Assembly (NCBI GenBank): GCA_947489585.1
Contig: CANLEE010000013.1
Location: 1-64,000 of the forward strand
Reading direction: 5' to 3'
Length of the DNA: 64,000 nt
From: an uncultured Psychroserpens sp.
GTDB lineage: Bacteria > Bacteroidota > Bacteroidia > Flavobacteriales > Flavobacteriaceae
Shown here piece after piece: positions 50,750 through 60,241 of the stretch (position 1 is its first letter; the number at the start of each line of letters is the position of its first letter). A model generated the notes under the pieces. That model was not told where the DNA came from and did no database searches. It was given only the letters and a program-made list of their open reading frames with translations. The position numbers and the translations under genes are program-made.

Positions 50750-50765
50750 CCCTCTAAGGAGAGGG
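50750..50765 (+). promoter_or_regulatory. Leader hairpin before rpsL
   Basis: CCCTCT-AAGG-AGAGGG, a 6-bp GC-containing stem directly after the -7 box and thus at or near the 5' end of the transcript. It could stabilise the mRNA or serve feedback control. Confidence 0.45.
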
Positions 50766-50790
50766 TTTAATAAAAATTATATAGTAATAT

Positions 50791-51165
50791 ATGCCAACAA
50801 TTTCACAATTAGTACGAAAAGGAAGAGCCAAAATAACCAAGAAGAGTAAATCGGCTGCTTTAGATTCGTGTCCGCAAAGACGTGGTGTGTGTACTCGTGT
50901 TTACACAACGACACCTAAGAAACCAAACTCAGCAATGCGTAAGGTAGCAAGGGTTCGTTTAACAAACGGAAACGAGGTTAATGCATACATCGGTGGAGAA
51001 GGACACAATTTACAGGAGCACTCGATAGTATTGGTTAGAGGTGGAAGGGTAAAAGATTTACCAGGAGTTAGATATCACATCGTTCGTGGTGCCTTAGACA
51101 CAGCAGGTGTTGCAGGTAGAACACAACGTAGATCTAAGTATGGTGCAAAACGCCCTAAGAAGTAA
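50791..51165 (+). CDS. rpsL: 30S ribosomal protein S12
   Basis: 124 residues, usual length. Signature TPKKPNSAMRKVARVRL and DLPGVRYHIVRG are intact, including the conserved lysines where streptomycin-resistance substitutions arise, so the wild-type residues are present. Acts in the decoding centre. First gene of the operon, 45 bases after the -7 box. Confidence 0.98.
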   Translation: MPTISQLVRKGRAKITKKSKSAALDSCPQRRGVCTRVYTTTPKKPNSAMRKVARVRLTNGNEVNAYIGGEGHNLQEHSIVLVRGGRVKDLPGVRYHIVRGALDTAGVAGRTQRRSKYGAKRPKK

Positions 51166-51187
51166 TTTAAAACTTTAAGAAGAAGAC

Positions 51188-51664
51188 ATGAGAAAAAGAG
51201 CAGCAAAAAAGAGACCGCTTTTACCAGATCCAAGATTTAACGACCAGTTAGTAACTCGTTTCGTTAATATGATGATGTGGGATGGAAAGAAGTCTATCGC
51301 TTTTAAAGTATTCTACGATGCAATTGATATTGTAGATTCTAAGAAAACAGATGACGAAAAAACAGCTTTAGAAATTTGGAAAGACGCTTTGTCTAACGTT
51401 ATGCCGCACGTAGAAGTACGTAGTCGTAGAGTTGGTGGAGCTACATTTCAAATTCCAATGCAAATTCGTCCAGATCGTAAAGTATCTACAGCTATGAAAT
51501 GGTTGATTGGATATTCAAGAAAAAGAAATGAAAAATCTATGCCTCAAAAGTTAGCTGCTGAAATTTTAGCTGCAGCTAAAGAAGAAGGAGCGGCTGTTAA
51601 AAAGAGAGTTGATACTCACAAGATGGCAGAAGCAAATAAGGCATTCTCACACTTTAGATTTTAA
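51188..51664 (+). CDS. rpsG: 30S ribosomal protein S7
   Basis: 158 residues. Starts the assembly of the 3' domain of 16S rRNA and lies at the exit site. Signature regions DPRFNDQLVTRFVNMMM and KWLIGYSRKRNEKSM are present. 22 bases after rpsL and 6 bases before fusA. Confidence 0.98.
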   Translation: MRKRAAKKRPLLPDPRFNDQLVTRFVNMMMWDGKKSIAFKVFYDAIDIVDSKKTDDEKTALEIWKDALSNVMPHVEVRSRRVGGATFQIPMQIRPDRKVSTAMKWLIGYSRKRNEKSMPQKLAAEILAAAKEEGAAVKKRVDTHKMAEANKAFSHFRF

Positions 51665-51670
51665 TTTAAG

Positions 51671-53797
51671 ATGGCAAGAGATTTAAAATTCACAAGAAAT
51701 ATAGGTATTGCTGCTCATATTGATGCAGGAAAAACTACTACAACAGAACGTATTCTTTATTATACAGGTGTTTCTCACAAAATTGGTGAAGTACATGATG
51801 GTGCTGCAACAATGGACTGGATGGAACAGGAGCAAGAAAGAGGTATTACAATTACTTCTGCTGCTACAACTTGTACATGGGATTTCCCTATTGAAAATGG
51901 TGAAAAAACTCCAGACACAAAAGGATACCACTTCAATATTATTGATACTCCTGGTCACGTTGATTTTACCGTAGAGGTAAATCGTTCATTACGTGTACTA
52001 GATGGTTTAGTTTTCTTATTTAGTGCAGTTGATGGTGTAGAACCACAATCTGAAACTAACTGGAGACTGGCAGATAATTATAAAGTTCCTAGAATTGGTT
52101 TCGTTAATAAAATGGACCGTCAAGGATCTAACTTTTTAGGTGTTTGTCAACAAGTTAAAGATATGTTGAAATCTAATGCTGTGCCAATCGTTTTAAACAT
52201 TGGTGACGAAATAGATTTTAAAGGTATTATCGATTTAGTTAAAAATAGAGCTATTGTATGGCATGATGAAACTCAAGGGGCAACTTTTGATGTTATTGAA
52301 ATTCCAGAAGAGCTTAAAGAAGAAGCTAGAAAGTATAGAGCTTTACTAATTGAAGAAGTAGCTAGCTACGATGAGAACTTATTAGAGAAGTTCATGGAAG
52401 ATGAAGATTCGATTACAGAAGACGAAGTGCATGCTGCACTTAGAGCTGCTGTAATGGATATGGCGATTATTCCTATGATTTGTGGTTCAGCTTTCAAGAA
52501 TAAAGGTGTACAATTCTTATTAGATGCTGTATGTCGTTACTTGCCTTCGCCAGTTGATAAAGATGGTATTGCAGGAATTAACCCAGATACTGAGCAAGAA
52601 GAAATTCGTAAGCCAGATGTAAAGGAGCCATTCGCAGCGTTAGCATTTAAAATTGCAACTGATCCTTTCGTAGGACGTCTAGCATTTTTTAGAGCATATT
52701 CTGGTCGTTTAGATGCAGGTTCTTATGTGTTAAATAATCGTTCAGGTAAAAAAGAGCGTATTTCTCGTATTTATCAAATGCATGCTAATAAGCAAAATGC
52801 AATTGATTTTATTGAAGCTGGAGATATTGGAGCTGCTGTTGGATTTAAATCTATCAAAACAGGAGATACACTTACAGCTGAAAAGCATCCTATTGTTTTA
52901 GAATCTATGGACTTCCCTGATCCAGTAATTGGTATCGCGGTTGAGCCTAAAACTAAAGCAGATGTTGATAAATTAGGAATTGGACTAGCTAAGTTAGCAG
53001 AAGAAGATCCAACATTTACTGTACGTTCAGATGAAGCTTCAGGACAGACTATTATTTCTGGAATGGGTGAACTTCACCTAGACGTAATTGTAGATCGTTT
53101 GAAGCGTGAATTTAAAGTTGAGGTTAATCAAGGTCAACCACAAGTTGAATATAAGGAAGCTATTACAGCTTCTGCAGATCATAGAGAGGTTTATAAAAAA
53201 CAATCTGGTGGTCGTGGTAAATTTGCTGATATCGTATTTACGGTTGAACCAGCTGAAGAAGGTAAAACAGGTCTTGAATTTATTTCTACAATTAAAGGTG
53301 GTAACGTTCCTAAAGAATTTATCCCTTCAATTGAAAAAGGATTCAAAATGGCAATGGTTAACGGACCTTTAGCAGGATATGAAATTGATGCTATGAAAGT
53401 AACGTTGAAAGATGGTTCTTACCACGATGTGGATTCAGATCAATTATCTTTCGAATTAGCAGCTAAGTTAGGTTTTAAAAACTGTGCTAAAGCAGCTAAA
53501 GCGGTAATCATGGAACCAATCATGAAACTTGAAGTTATTACTCCAGAAGAAAATATGGGTGATATCGTAGGTGACTTAAACCGTCGTCGTGGTCAAGTAA
53601 GTGATATGGGGGATAGAGCAGGTGCTAAAACTGTAAAAGCTACAGTGCCATTATCTGAAATGTTTGGTTATGTAACAACATTAAGAACATTATCTTCAGG
53701 TCGTGCAACATCAACAATGGAATTTTCACATTATGCAGAAACTCCTAAGAATATTTCAGAGGAAGTTATTGCTGCTGCAAAAGGCGTAGAAGCTTAA
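51671..53797 (+). CDS. fusA: Elongation factor G
   Basis: 708-residue translocation GTPase. G1 AHIDAGKTTTTERILYY, G2 around GITITSAATT, G3 DTPGHVDF and G4 NKMDR are present, followed by domains II-V ending TMEFSHYAETP. Fourth position of the G2 loop and overall length are normal. Cotranscribed with rpsG and rpsJ. Confidence 0.98.
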   Translation: MARDLKFTRNIGIAAHIDAGKTTTTERILYYTGVSHKIGEVHDGAATMDWMEQEQERGITITSAATTCTWDFPIENGEKTPDTKGYHFNIIDTPGHVDFTVEVNRSLRVLDGLVFLFSAVDGVEPQSETNWRLADNYKVPRIGFVNKMDRQGSNFLGVCQQVKDMLKSNAVPIVLNIGDEIDFKGIIDLVKNRAIVWHDETQGATFDVIEIPEELKEEARKYRALLIEEVASYDENLLEKFMEDEDSITEDEVHAALRAAVMDMAIIPMICGSAFKNKGVQFLLDAVCRYLPSPVDKDGIAGINPDTEQEEIRKPDVKEPFAALAFKIATDPFVGRLAFFRAYSGRLDAGSYVLNNRSGKKERISRIYQMHANKQNAIDFIEAGDIGAAVGFKSIKTGDTLTAEKHPIVLESMDFPDPVIGIAVEPKTKADVDKLGIGLAKLAEEDPTFTVRSDEASGQTIISGMGELHLDVIVDRLKREFKVEVNQGQPQVEYKEAITASADHREVYKKQSGGRGKFADIVFTVEPAEEGKTGLEFISTIKGGNVPKEFIPSIEKGFKMAMVNGPLAGYEIDAMKVTLKDGSYHDVDSDQLSFELAAKLGFKNCAKAAKAVIMEPIMKLEVITPEENMGDIVGDLNRRRGQVSDMGDRAGAKTVKATVPLSEMFGYVTTLRTLSSGRATSTMEFSHYAETPKNISEEVIAAAKGVEA

Positions 53798-53809
53798 AAC
53801 TAAAAGAAA

Positions 53810-54115
53810 ATGAGTCAAAAAATTAGAATAAAATTAAAGTCTTACGATCACAATTTAGTTGATAAGTCTGCTGATAAGATTGTAAAAACAGTAAAAAGTA
53901 CTGGTGCTGTAGTAACTGGACCAATTCCATTACCAACACACAAAAAGATTTTCACTGTATTACGTTCACCACACGTAAATAAGAAGTCTAGAGAACAATT
54001 TCAATTAAGCTCTTACAAGCGTTTATTAGATATTTACTCTTCATCTTCTAAAACAATTGACGCATTAATGAAACTTGAATTACCAAGTGGAGTTGAAGTA
54101 GAAATTAAAGTGTAA
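53810..54115 (+). CDS. rpsJ: 30S ribosomal protein S10
   Basis: 101 residues. KIRIKLKSYDHNLVDKSADKIV and LPTHKKIFTVLRSPHVNKKS are the S10 signatures. It also serves as NusE in antitermination. Followed by a 142-base gap with a strong hairpin. Confidence 0.98.
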   Translation: MSQKIRIKLKSYDHNLVDKSADKIVKTVKSTGAVVTGPIPLPTHKKIFTVLRSPHVNKKSREQFQLSSYKRLLDIYSSSSKTIDALMKLELPSGVEVEIKV

Positions 54116-54189
54116 GTGAAACTTATCGCTTAGTAGATAAAAGCGAAACATGTCCGGAGCTGCGTGCAAAGGAAAAACGGTAAAAATAC

Positions 54190-54223
54190 AATTCAAGGTC
54201 GAATGTATTTTCGGCCTTGAATT
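54190..54223 (+). promoter_or_regulatory. Strong hairpin between rpsJ and rplC
   Basis: AATTCAAGGTCGAA, loop TGTATT, TTCGGCCTTGAATT: 14 pairs including one G-T. It is followed by AT-rich sequence but not a long T run, so it is more likely an mRNA control or processing element than a simple terminator. The nearby CCGGAGCTGCGTGC adds another possible paired region. Could be a binding site for L3 or L4; unproven. Confidence 0.5.
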
Positions 54224-54257
54224 TTAATAAATAGTAACAATAAATAAATTAATAATT

Positions 54258-54875
54258 ATGTCTGGGTTAATAGGAAGAAAAATCGGTATGACCAGCATTT
54301 TCGATGAAAATGGAAAGAATATTCCATGTACAGTAATCGAAGCTGGACCATGTATCGTTACCCAAGTCAGAACCGAAGAGGTCGACGGGTACAGTGCCCT
54401 TCAACTTGGTTTCGATGACAAGACAGAGAAAAGTGCTACAAAAGCTGAAATTGGTCATGCCAAAAAAGCTGGTACTTCTGTTAAATCAAAAGTCGCGGAA
54501 TTTCAAGGATTTGAAGGAGAATACAAATTAGGAGACGCAATAACAGTAGAGCACTTTATTGAAGGTGAATATGTTGATATTGCAGGAACTTCAAAAGGTA
54601 AAGGTTTCCAAGGTGTTGTAAAACGTCATGGATTTGCTGGTGTGGGTCAAGCGACACACGGTCAGCATAACCGTTTAAGAGCCCCTGGTTCTATTGGTGC
54701 TGCTTCATATCCTGCGAGAGTATTTAAAGGAATGAAAATGGCCGGAAGAATGGGTGGCGAAAGAGTGAATGTTGAAAATTTAAGAGTCTACAAAGTGGTC
54801 CCTGAAAAGAACTTACTAGTAGTTAAAGGATGTGTTCCAGGACATAAAAACTCTTATGTAATTATTCAGAAGTAA
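54258..54875 (+). CDS. rplC: 50S ribosomal protein L3
   Basis: 205 residues. One of the first proteins to bind 23S rRNA. GLIGRKIGMTSIFDE start and the loop GKGFQGVVKRHGF...THGQHNRLRAPGS are intact. The stop overlaps the rplD start (TAATG). Confidence 0.98.
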   Translation: MSGLIGRKIGMTSIFDENGKNIPCTVIEAGPCIVTQVRTEEVDGYSALQLGFDDKTEKSATKAEIGHAKKAGTSVKSKVAEFQGFEGEYKLGDAITVEHFIEGEYVDIAGTSKGKGFQGVVKRHGFAGVGQATHGQHNRLRAPGSIGAASYPARVFKGMKMAGRMGGERVNVENLRVYKVVPEKNLLVVKGCVPGHKNSYVIIQK

Positions 54876-55504
54876 TGAAAGTAGCAGTTTTAGATATAAA
54901 CGGAAAAGACACAGGTAGAAAGGTAGACCTTTCTAAAGATGTGTTCGCTATTGAGCCTAATAATCATGCTGTATACTTAGATGTTAAGCAATATCTTGCT
55001 AACCAACGTCAAGGTACACACAAGGCAAAAGAAAGAGCAGAAATTACAGGAAGTACACGTAAGATTAAAAAGCAAAAAGGTACTGGTACTGCGAGAGCAG
55101 GTAGTATTAAATCTGGTGTATTTAGAGGGGGAGGACGTATGTTCGGACCAAGACCTAGAAATTACAGCATTAAGCTGAACAAAAACCTGAAGCGTTTAGC
55201 ACGTAAATCAGCGTTAACAATGAAGGCTAATGATAAAGATATCGTTGTTTTGGAAGACTTCAATTTTGATACTCCAAAAACGAAAAACTTTACAGCTGTA
55301 TTGAAAGCCCTAGACATACAAGACAAAAAATCTTTGATTGTGTTGGGTGCGTCAAATAATAATGTATATTTGTCATCACGAAATTTTAAAGGCTCTGATG
55401 TTGTAATGAACTCAGAATTAAGTACTTACAAAATTTTAAATGCAAATAAATTAGTTCTTTTAGAGAGTTCTTTAGAAGGAATTGAATCGAATTTAAGTAA
55501 ATAA
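54875..55504 (+). CDS. rplD: 50S ribosomal protein L4
   Basis: 209 residues. Contains the long loop KKQKGTGTARAGSIKSG lining the exit tunnel and RNYSIKLNKNLKRLARKSAL. In enterobacteria L4 regulates its own operon; here the hairpin before rplC would be the place to look. Confidence 0.98.
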   Translation: MKVAVLDINGKDTGRKVDLSKDVFAIEPNNHAVYLDVKQYLANQRQGTHKAKERAEITGSTRKIKKQKGTGTARAGSIKSGVFRGGGRMFGPRPRNYSIKLNKNLKRLARKSALTMKANDKDIVVLEDFNFDTPKTKNFTAVLKALDIQDKKSLIVLGASNNNVYLSSRNFKGSDVVMNSELSTYKILNANKLVLLESSLEGIESNLSK

Positions 55505-55511
55505 GAAGACA

Positions 55512-55799
55512 ATGATCTTAATTAAACCTATCATCACTGAAAAAGCAACAACTAATAGTGAGTTGAATAACTGCTTTACATTTCAAGTGAACACCAAGGC
55601 GAACAAGGTAGAAATCAAAAAAGCAGTAGAGGCTGCTTATGGTGTCTCTGTTGAAAAAGTTCGTACTATAAATGTCCGTCCAGATCGTAGTACTAAGTTT
55701 ACAAAAACTGGTATTCAACATGGTAAAACAAATGCTGTTAAAAAAGCAATTGTACAACTGGCGGAAGGTGAAGTAATTGATTTATACACTAACATGTAA
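55512..55799 (+). CDS. rplW: 50S ribosomal protein L23
   Basis: 95 residues. LIKPIITEKATTNSE start and RPDRSTKFTKTG match L23, the docking site for trigger factor and SRP at the exit tunnel. Confidence 0.97.
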   Translation: MILIKPIITEKATTNSELNNCFTFQVNTKANKVEIKKAVEAAYGVSVEKVRTINVRPDRSTKFTKTGIQHGKTNAVKKAIVQLAEGEVIDLYTNM

Positions 55800-55809
55800 T
55801 TAGACAATA

Positions 55810-56637
55810 ATGTCAGTAAGAAAATTAAAACCAATCACATCAGCTCAGCGATTTAGAGTAGTAAATGGATTCGATGCCATAACTACTGATAAGCCGGAAA
55901 AGAGTTTACTCGTTCCGAATAAAAGATCTGGTGGTAGAAACAATCGAGGAAAAATGACCATGCGCCAAATTGGTGGAGGTCATAAGAGAAAGTATCGTAT
56001 TATCGATTTTAAACGTAACAAAACTGGAGTTCCTGGTGAAGTTGCGTCAATCCAATACGATCCAAACAGAACAGCTTTTATCGCATTATTGAACTATCAA
56101 GATGGCGAAAAGCGTTACATCATTGCTCAAAACGGATTAAGTGTAGGGCAAAATGTAGTTTCTGGTAGAGAAGGAATAGCGCCAGAAATTGGTAATGCTA
56201 TGCCATTAAGTGAAATTCCATTAGGAACTATTGTTTCTTGTATTGAATTACGCCCTGGACAAGGAGCGGTAATGGCAAGAAGTGCTGGAGCATTTGCTCA
56301 ATTAATGGCAAGAGACGGTAAGTTTGCTACAGTGAAATTACCTTCTGGAGAAACAAGATTGATTCTTTCAGAATGTATGGCTACTATTGGTGTAGTTTCT
56401 AACTCTGATCATCAATTGACTGTATCTGGTAAAGCAGGTAGATCAAGATGGTTAGGTAGAAGACCAAGAGTAAGACCAGTGGTAATGAATCCAGTTGATC
56501 ACCCAATGGGTGGTGGTGAAGGTAAGTCTTCAGGTGGACACCCAAGATCAAGAAATGGTATTCCAGCTAAAGGATATAGAACACGTTCTAAGACCAAAGC
56601 GAGTAATAAATATATTGTAGAACGTAGAAAGAAATAA
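55810..56637 (+). CDS. rplB: 50S ribosomal protein L2
   Basis: 275 residues. Signatures GGRNNRGKMTMRQIGGGHK and MNPVDHPMGGGEGKSSGG (with the His needed for peptidyl transfer region) are intact. Confidence 0.98.
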   Translation: MSVRKLKPITSAQRFRVVNGFDAITTDKPEKSLLVPNKRSGGRNNRGKMTMRQIGGGHKRKYRIIDFKRNKTGVPGEVASIQYDPNRTAFIALLNYQDGEKRYIIAQNGLSVGQNVVSGREGIAPEIGNAMPLSEIPLGTIVSCIELRPGQGAVMARSAGAFAQLMARDGKFATVKLPSGETRLILSECMATIGVVSNSDHQLTVSGKAGRSRWLGRRPRVRPVVMNPVDHPMGGGEGKSSGGHPRSRNGIPAKGYRTRSKTKASNKYIVERRKK

Positions 56638-56647
56638 TTGAGATAAT

Positions 56648-56926
56648 ATGGCACGTTCATTAAAAAAAGGACCTTACATCCATTATAAATTGAGTAAAAA
56701 AGTTGAAGCAAATGTTGCTTCTAACAAAAAGACAGTAATCAAAACGTGGTCAAGAGCCTCTATGATTTCTCCAGATTTTGTTGGGCAAACTATTGCAGTT
56801 CACAACGGACGTCAATTTGTACCAGTTTATGTAACTGAAAACATGGTAGGTCATAAATTAGGAGAATTTTCACCAACACGATCATTTAGAGGTCATGCAG
56901 GTGCAAAAAATAAAGGAAAAAAATAG
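56648..56926 (+). CDS. rpsS: 30S ribosomal protein S19
   Basis: 92 residues, starts MARSLKKGPYIHYKL, with KLGEFSPTRSFRGHAG. Contacts S13 and the tRNA A site. Confidence 0.97.
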   Translation: MARSLKKGPYIHYKLSKKVEANVASNKKTVIKTWSRASMISPDFVGQTIAVHNGRQFVPVYVTENMVGHKLGEFSPTRSFRGHAGAKNKGKK

Positions 56927-56932
56927 TAAGCT

Positions 56933-57340
56933 ATGGGAAGTCGTAAAAAACAAATGGCAGACGCTATTAAGGAAGACAGAAAAAAGGTTGCATTTGCAAA
57001 ACTTAATAACTGTCCTACTTCACCAAGAAAAATGCGTTTAGTTGCAGACTTGGTAAGAGGAAAAGAAGCAGAGAAAGCACTACAAATCTTAAGATTTAGC
57101 CAAAAAGAAGCATCTCGTCGTTTAGAGAAGTTGTTGTTATCAGCAATTGCTAATTGGCAAGCTAAAAATGAAGATGCTGATATGGAAGAAGCAGATTTAT
57201 TTGTACAAGAGATTAGAGTTGATGGTGGATCTATGTTAAAAAGATTACGTCCAGCACCTCAAGGTCGTGCTCACAGAATTAGAAAAAGATCTAATCACGT
57301 TACAGTTGTGATTGGAGCTAAAAATAACACACAAGCTTAA
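56933..57340 (+). CDS. rplV: 50S ribosomal protein L22
   Basis: 135 residues; about 20 longer than E. coli L22 because of a basic N-terminal extension (MGSRKKQMADAIKEDRKK), a feature I associate with this phylum. The tunnel loop GSMLKRLRPAPQGRAHRI is intact, without macrolide-resistance-type insertions or deletions that I can see. Confidence 0.96.
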   Translation: MGSRKKQMADAIKEDRKKVAFAKLNNCPTSPRKMRLVADLVRGKEAEKALQILRFSQKEASRRLEKLLLSAIANWQAKNEDADMEEADLFVQEIRVDGGSMLKRLRPAPQGRAHRIRKRSNHVTVVIGAKNNTQA

Positions 57341-57348
57341 ATAGAGAT

Positions 57349-58071
57349 ATGGGACAAAAGACAAATCCAATCGGAAATCGTTTAGGAATTATCAGAGGAT
57401 GGGAATCTAACTGGTATGGTGGAAATGATTATGGTGATAAACTTGCTGAAGACGATAAAATCAGAAAGTATATCCATGCTCGTTTATCAAAAGCTAGTGT
57501 ATCTAGAGTTATTATTGAGCGAACGCTTAAACTTGTAACCGTTACTATCACTACTGCTAGACCTGGTATTATTATCGGTAAAGGTGGCCAAGAGGTAGAC
57601 AAGTTAAAAGAAGAGCTTAAGAAAATTACTGGAAAAGAAGTTCAGTTAAACATCTTTGAGATTAAAAGACCTGAACTTGATGCGTTTTTAGTAGGATCTA
57701 GTGTTGCTCGTCAAATTGAGAATCGTATCTCTTATAGACGTGCAATCAAGATGGCAATTGCTGCTGCTATACGTATGAATGCTGAAGGAATAAAAATTCA
57801 AATTAGTGGTCGTTTAAATGGTGCTGAAATGGCACGTAGCGAACATTACAAAGAAGGACGTATTCCTTTATCTACATTTAGAGCTGATATTGACTATGCT
57901 TTAGTTGAAGCACATACTACTTACGGTAGATTAGGTGTTAAAGTATGGATTATGAAAGGTGAAGTGTACGGAAAAAGAGAACTTTCTCCATTAGTTGGCT
58001 TGTCTAAGAAACAAGGTGGCAAATCTGGAGGACGCGGTCGTGATAATAATAAATCTCGTCGTAGAAAGTAA
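57349..58071 (+). CDS. rpsC: 30S ribosomal protein S3
   Basis: 240 residues. KH domain with GIIIGKGGQEVDKLK and the C-terminal MARSEHYKEGRIPLSTFRAD; the basic tail is typical. Lies at the mRNA entry. Confidence 0.98.
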   Translation: MGQKTNPIGNRLGIIRGWESNWYGGNDYGDKLAEDDKIRKYIHARLSKASVSRVIIERTLKLVTVTITTARPGIIIGKGGQEVDKLKEELKKITGKEVQLNIFEIKRPELDAFLVGSSVARQIENRISYRRAIKMAIAAAIRMNAEGIKIQISGRLNGAEMARSEHYKEGRIPLSTFRADIDYALVEAHTTYGRLGVKVWIMKGEVYGKRELSPLVGLSKKQGGKSGGRGRDNNKSRRRK

Positions 58072-58089
58072 TTTTTAAAGAAAAGTAAA

Positions 58090-58509
58090 ATGTTACAACC
58101 GAAAAGAACAAAATTTCGTAAAGTCCAAAAAGGACGTATGAAAGGAAATACCGGAAGAGGTTACACACTTTCTAATGGTATGTTTGGAATAAAATCTATG
58201 GATGCTAATTTCTTGACATCTCGTCAAATAGAAGCTGCGCGTATTGCTGCAACTCGTTATATGAAAAGAGAAGGTCAATTATGGATCAAAATATTTCCAG
58301 ACAAACCTATTACTAAAAAGCCATTAGAAGTACGTATGGGAAAAGGTAAAGGTGCTGTAGAATACTGGGTTGCTGTAGTAAAACCAGGAAGAATTATCTT
58401 CGAAGTTGGTGGAGTGCCAATTGAAGTTGCTAAAGAAGCCTTACGTTTAGCTGCACAAAAATTACCAGTAAAAACTAAGTTTTTAATGGCTCGAGATTAC
58501 GAAGCTTAA
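58090..58509 (+). CDS. rplP: 50S ribosomal protein L16
   Basis: 139 residues, LQPKRTKFRKVQKGRMKG start, MGKGKGAVEYWVAVVKPG. Positions A-site tRNA. Confidence 0.98.
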   Translation: MLQPKRTKFRKVQKGRMKGNTGRGYTLSNGMFGIKSMDANFLTSRQIEAARIAATRYMKREGQLWIKIFPDKPITKKPLEVRMGKGKGAVEYWVAVVKPGRIIFEVGGVPIEVAKEALRLAAQKLPVKTKFLMARDYEA

Positions 58510-58522
58510 TTTATTTGATATT

Positions 58523-58714
58523 ATGAAACAATCAGAAATTAAAGAATTATCAGTAACTGAGTTACAAGAGAAACTTGGTGAAACTAAAAAGAGTTATGCA
58601 GACCTAAAAATGGCACATGCAATCTCTCCATTAGATAACCCAATTCAGTTACGTAACGTTAGACGTTCAGTAGCAAGAATTGCAACAGAATTAACTAAAA
58701 GAGAAATACAATAA
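58523..58714 (+). CDS. rpmC: 50S ribosomal protein L29
   Basis: 63 residues, two helices; KQSEIKELSVTELQEKL and RNVRRSVARIATEL are typical. Near the exit tunnel. Confidence 0.96.
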   Translation: MKQSEIKELSVTELQEKLGETKKSYADLKMAHAISPLDNPIQLRNVRRSVARIATELTKREIQ

Positions 58715-58732
58715 TTGTATTCTGGCTGAAAG

Positions 58733-58990
58733 ATGGAAAAAAGACATTTAAGAAAAGAGCGTATAGGAGTTGTTACTAGTAACAAAATGCAGAAATCAAT
58801 TGTGGTTGCTGAAGTTAAAAAAGTAAAACACCCTATGTACGGAAAGTTCGTTTTGAAAACTAAGAAATATGTTGCTCATGACGAAACAAACGATTGCAAC
58901 ATTGGAGATACTGTAAAGATCATGGAAACTAGACCTTTAAGTAAATCTAAATGTTGGAGATTAGTAGAAATAATTGAAAGAGCGAAGTAA
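58733..58990 (+). CDS. rpsQ: 30S ribosomal protein S17
   Basis: 85 residues; RIGVVTSNKMQKSIVVAEV and MYGKFVLKTKKYVAHDE are the S17 OB-fold signatures. Confidence 0.97.
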   Translation: MEKRHLRKERIGVVTSNKMQKSIVVAEVKKVKHPMYGKFVLKTKKYVAHDETNDCNIGDTVKIMETRPLSKSKCWRLVEIIERAK

Positions 58991-58992
58991 TT

Positions 58993-59361
58993 ATGGTACA
59001 ACAAGAATCAAGATTAAAAGTAGCTGATAACACTGGAGCTAAGGAAGTTTTAACGATCCGTGTTCTAGGTGGTACAAAAAGAAGATACGCTTCTATTGGA
59101 GATAAAATTGTTGTCTCAGTAAAAGATGCTACTCCTAATGGAAACATTAAAAAAGGAGCAGTATCAACAGCAGTAGTTGTTCGTACTAAAAAAGAAGTGA
59201 GACGTCCAGATGGATCTTATATTAGATTTGACGATAACGCATGTGTACTTTTAAATCCAACAGGAGAAATGAGAGGCACACGTGTATTTGGACCAGTAGC
59301 TAGAGAACTTCGTGATAGACAATTCATGAAAATTGTTTCATTAGCACCAGAAGTGCTTTAA
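58993..59361 (+). CDS. rplN: 50S ribosomal protein L14
   Basis: 122 residues; QQESRLKVADNTGAKEVL and GPVARELRDRQFMKIVSLAP. Two bases after rpsQ; its stop shares one base with the rplX start. Confidence 0.98.
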   Translation: MVQQESRLKVADNTGAKEVLTIRVLGGTKRRYASIGDKIVVSVKDATPNGNIKKGAVSTAVVVRTKKEVRRPDGSYIRFDDNACVLLNPTGEMRGTRVFGPVARELRDRQFMKIVSLAPEVL

Positions 59362-59684
59362 TGACTAATAAAATGACAAAGTTTAAAATTAAATCAGGAG
59401 ATACTGTTAGAGTAATAGCTGGAGACCATAAAGGTACTGAAGGTAATGTGCTTAAAGTATTAAAGGATAAAAACAAAGCCATCGTAGAAGGCGTGAACAT
59501 GGTTAAGAAACATACGAAGCCAAGTGCACAAAACCCTCAAGGTGGTATTGTAGAAAAAGAAGCACCAATGCATTTATCTAACTTATCATTGTTAACATCG
59601 AAAGGTGAAACGACACGTGTAGGTTATAAAATGGAAGGTGACAAGAAAGTAAGATTTTCAACAAAATCAAATGAAGTAATATAG
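59361..59684 (+). CDS. rplX: 50S ribosomal protein L24
   Basis: 107 residues; KFKIKSGDTVRVIAGDHKG and GVNMVKKHTKPSAQNPQGG. The start at 59361 overlaps the rplN stop; an ATG at 59373 (MTKFKIK) is equally possible and closer to the usual N-terminus. Confidence 0.96.
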   Translation: MTNKMTKFKIKSGDTVRVIAGDHKGTEGNVLKVLKDKNKAIVEGVNMVKKHTKPSAQNPQGGIVEKEAPMHLSNLSLLTSKGETTRVGYKMEGDKKVRFSTKSNEVI

Positions 59685-59686
59685 TT

Positions 59687-60238
59687 ATGGCTTATATTCC
59701 AAGATTAAAACAAGAGTACAAGGACAAGGTTGTTTCTGCTCTTACAGAAGAATTCGGATATAAAAACGTAATGCAAGTTCCTAAACTTACTAAGATAGTA
59801 ATATCAAGAGGTGTTGGAGCTGCCGTTGCCGATAAAAAATTAATTGATCATGCAATTGATGAGTTAACAATGATATCTGGTCAAAAAGCTGTCGCTACAT
59901 TATCTAAAAAAGATGTTGCATCTTTCAAATTACGTAAAGGTATGCCAATTGGTGTAAGAGTGACGTTAAGAGGTGAGCAAATGTATGAGTTTTTAGATCG
60001 TTTAGTTACTTCAGCATTACCACGAGTTAGAGATTTCAACGGTATCAAAGCTACAGGTTTTGATGGTAGAGGTAATTATAACTTAGGTGTTGTTGAACAA
60101 ATTATCTTCCCAGAAATGAATATTGACAAGATCAATAAAATATCTGGTATGGATATCACTTTCGTAACATCTGCTGACACAGATAAAGAAGCAAAATCGT
60201 TATTAACTGAATTGGGGTTACCTTTTCAAAAGAACTAA
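59687..60238 (+). CDS. rplE: 50S ribosomal protein L5
   Basis: 183 residues; RLKQEYKDKVVSALTEEFGY and FNGIKATGFDGRGNYNLGV. Binds 5S rRNA. Confidence 0.98.
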   Translation: MAYIPRLKQEYKDKVVSALTEEFGYKNVMQVPKLTKIVISRGVGAAVADKKLIDHAIDELTMISGQKAVATLSKKDVASFKLRKGMPIGVRVTLRGEQMYEFLDRLVTSALPRVRDFNGIKATGFDGRGNYNLGVVEQIIFPEMNIDKINKISGMDITFVTSADTDKEAKSLLTELGLPFQKN

Positions 60239-60241
60239 GAT

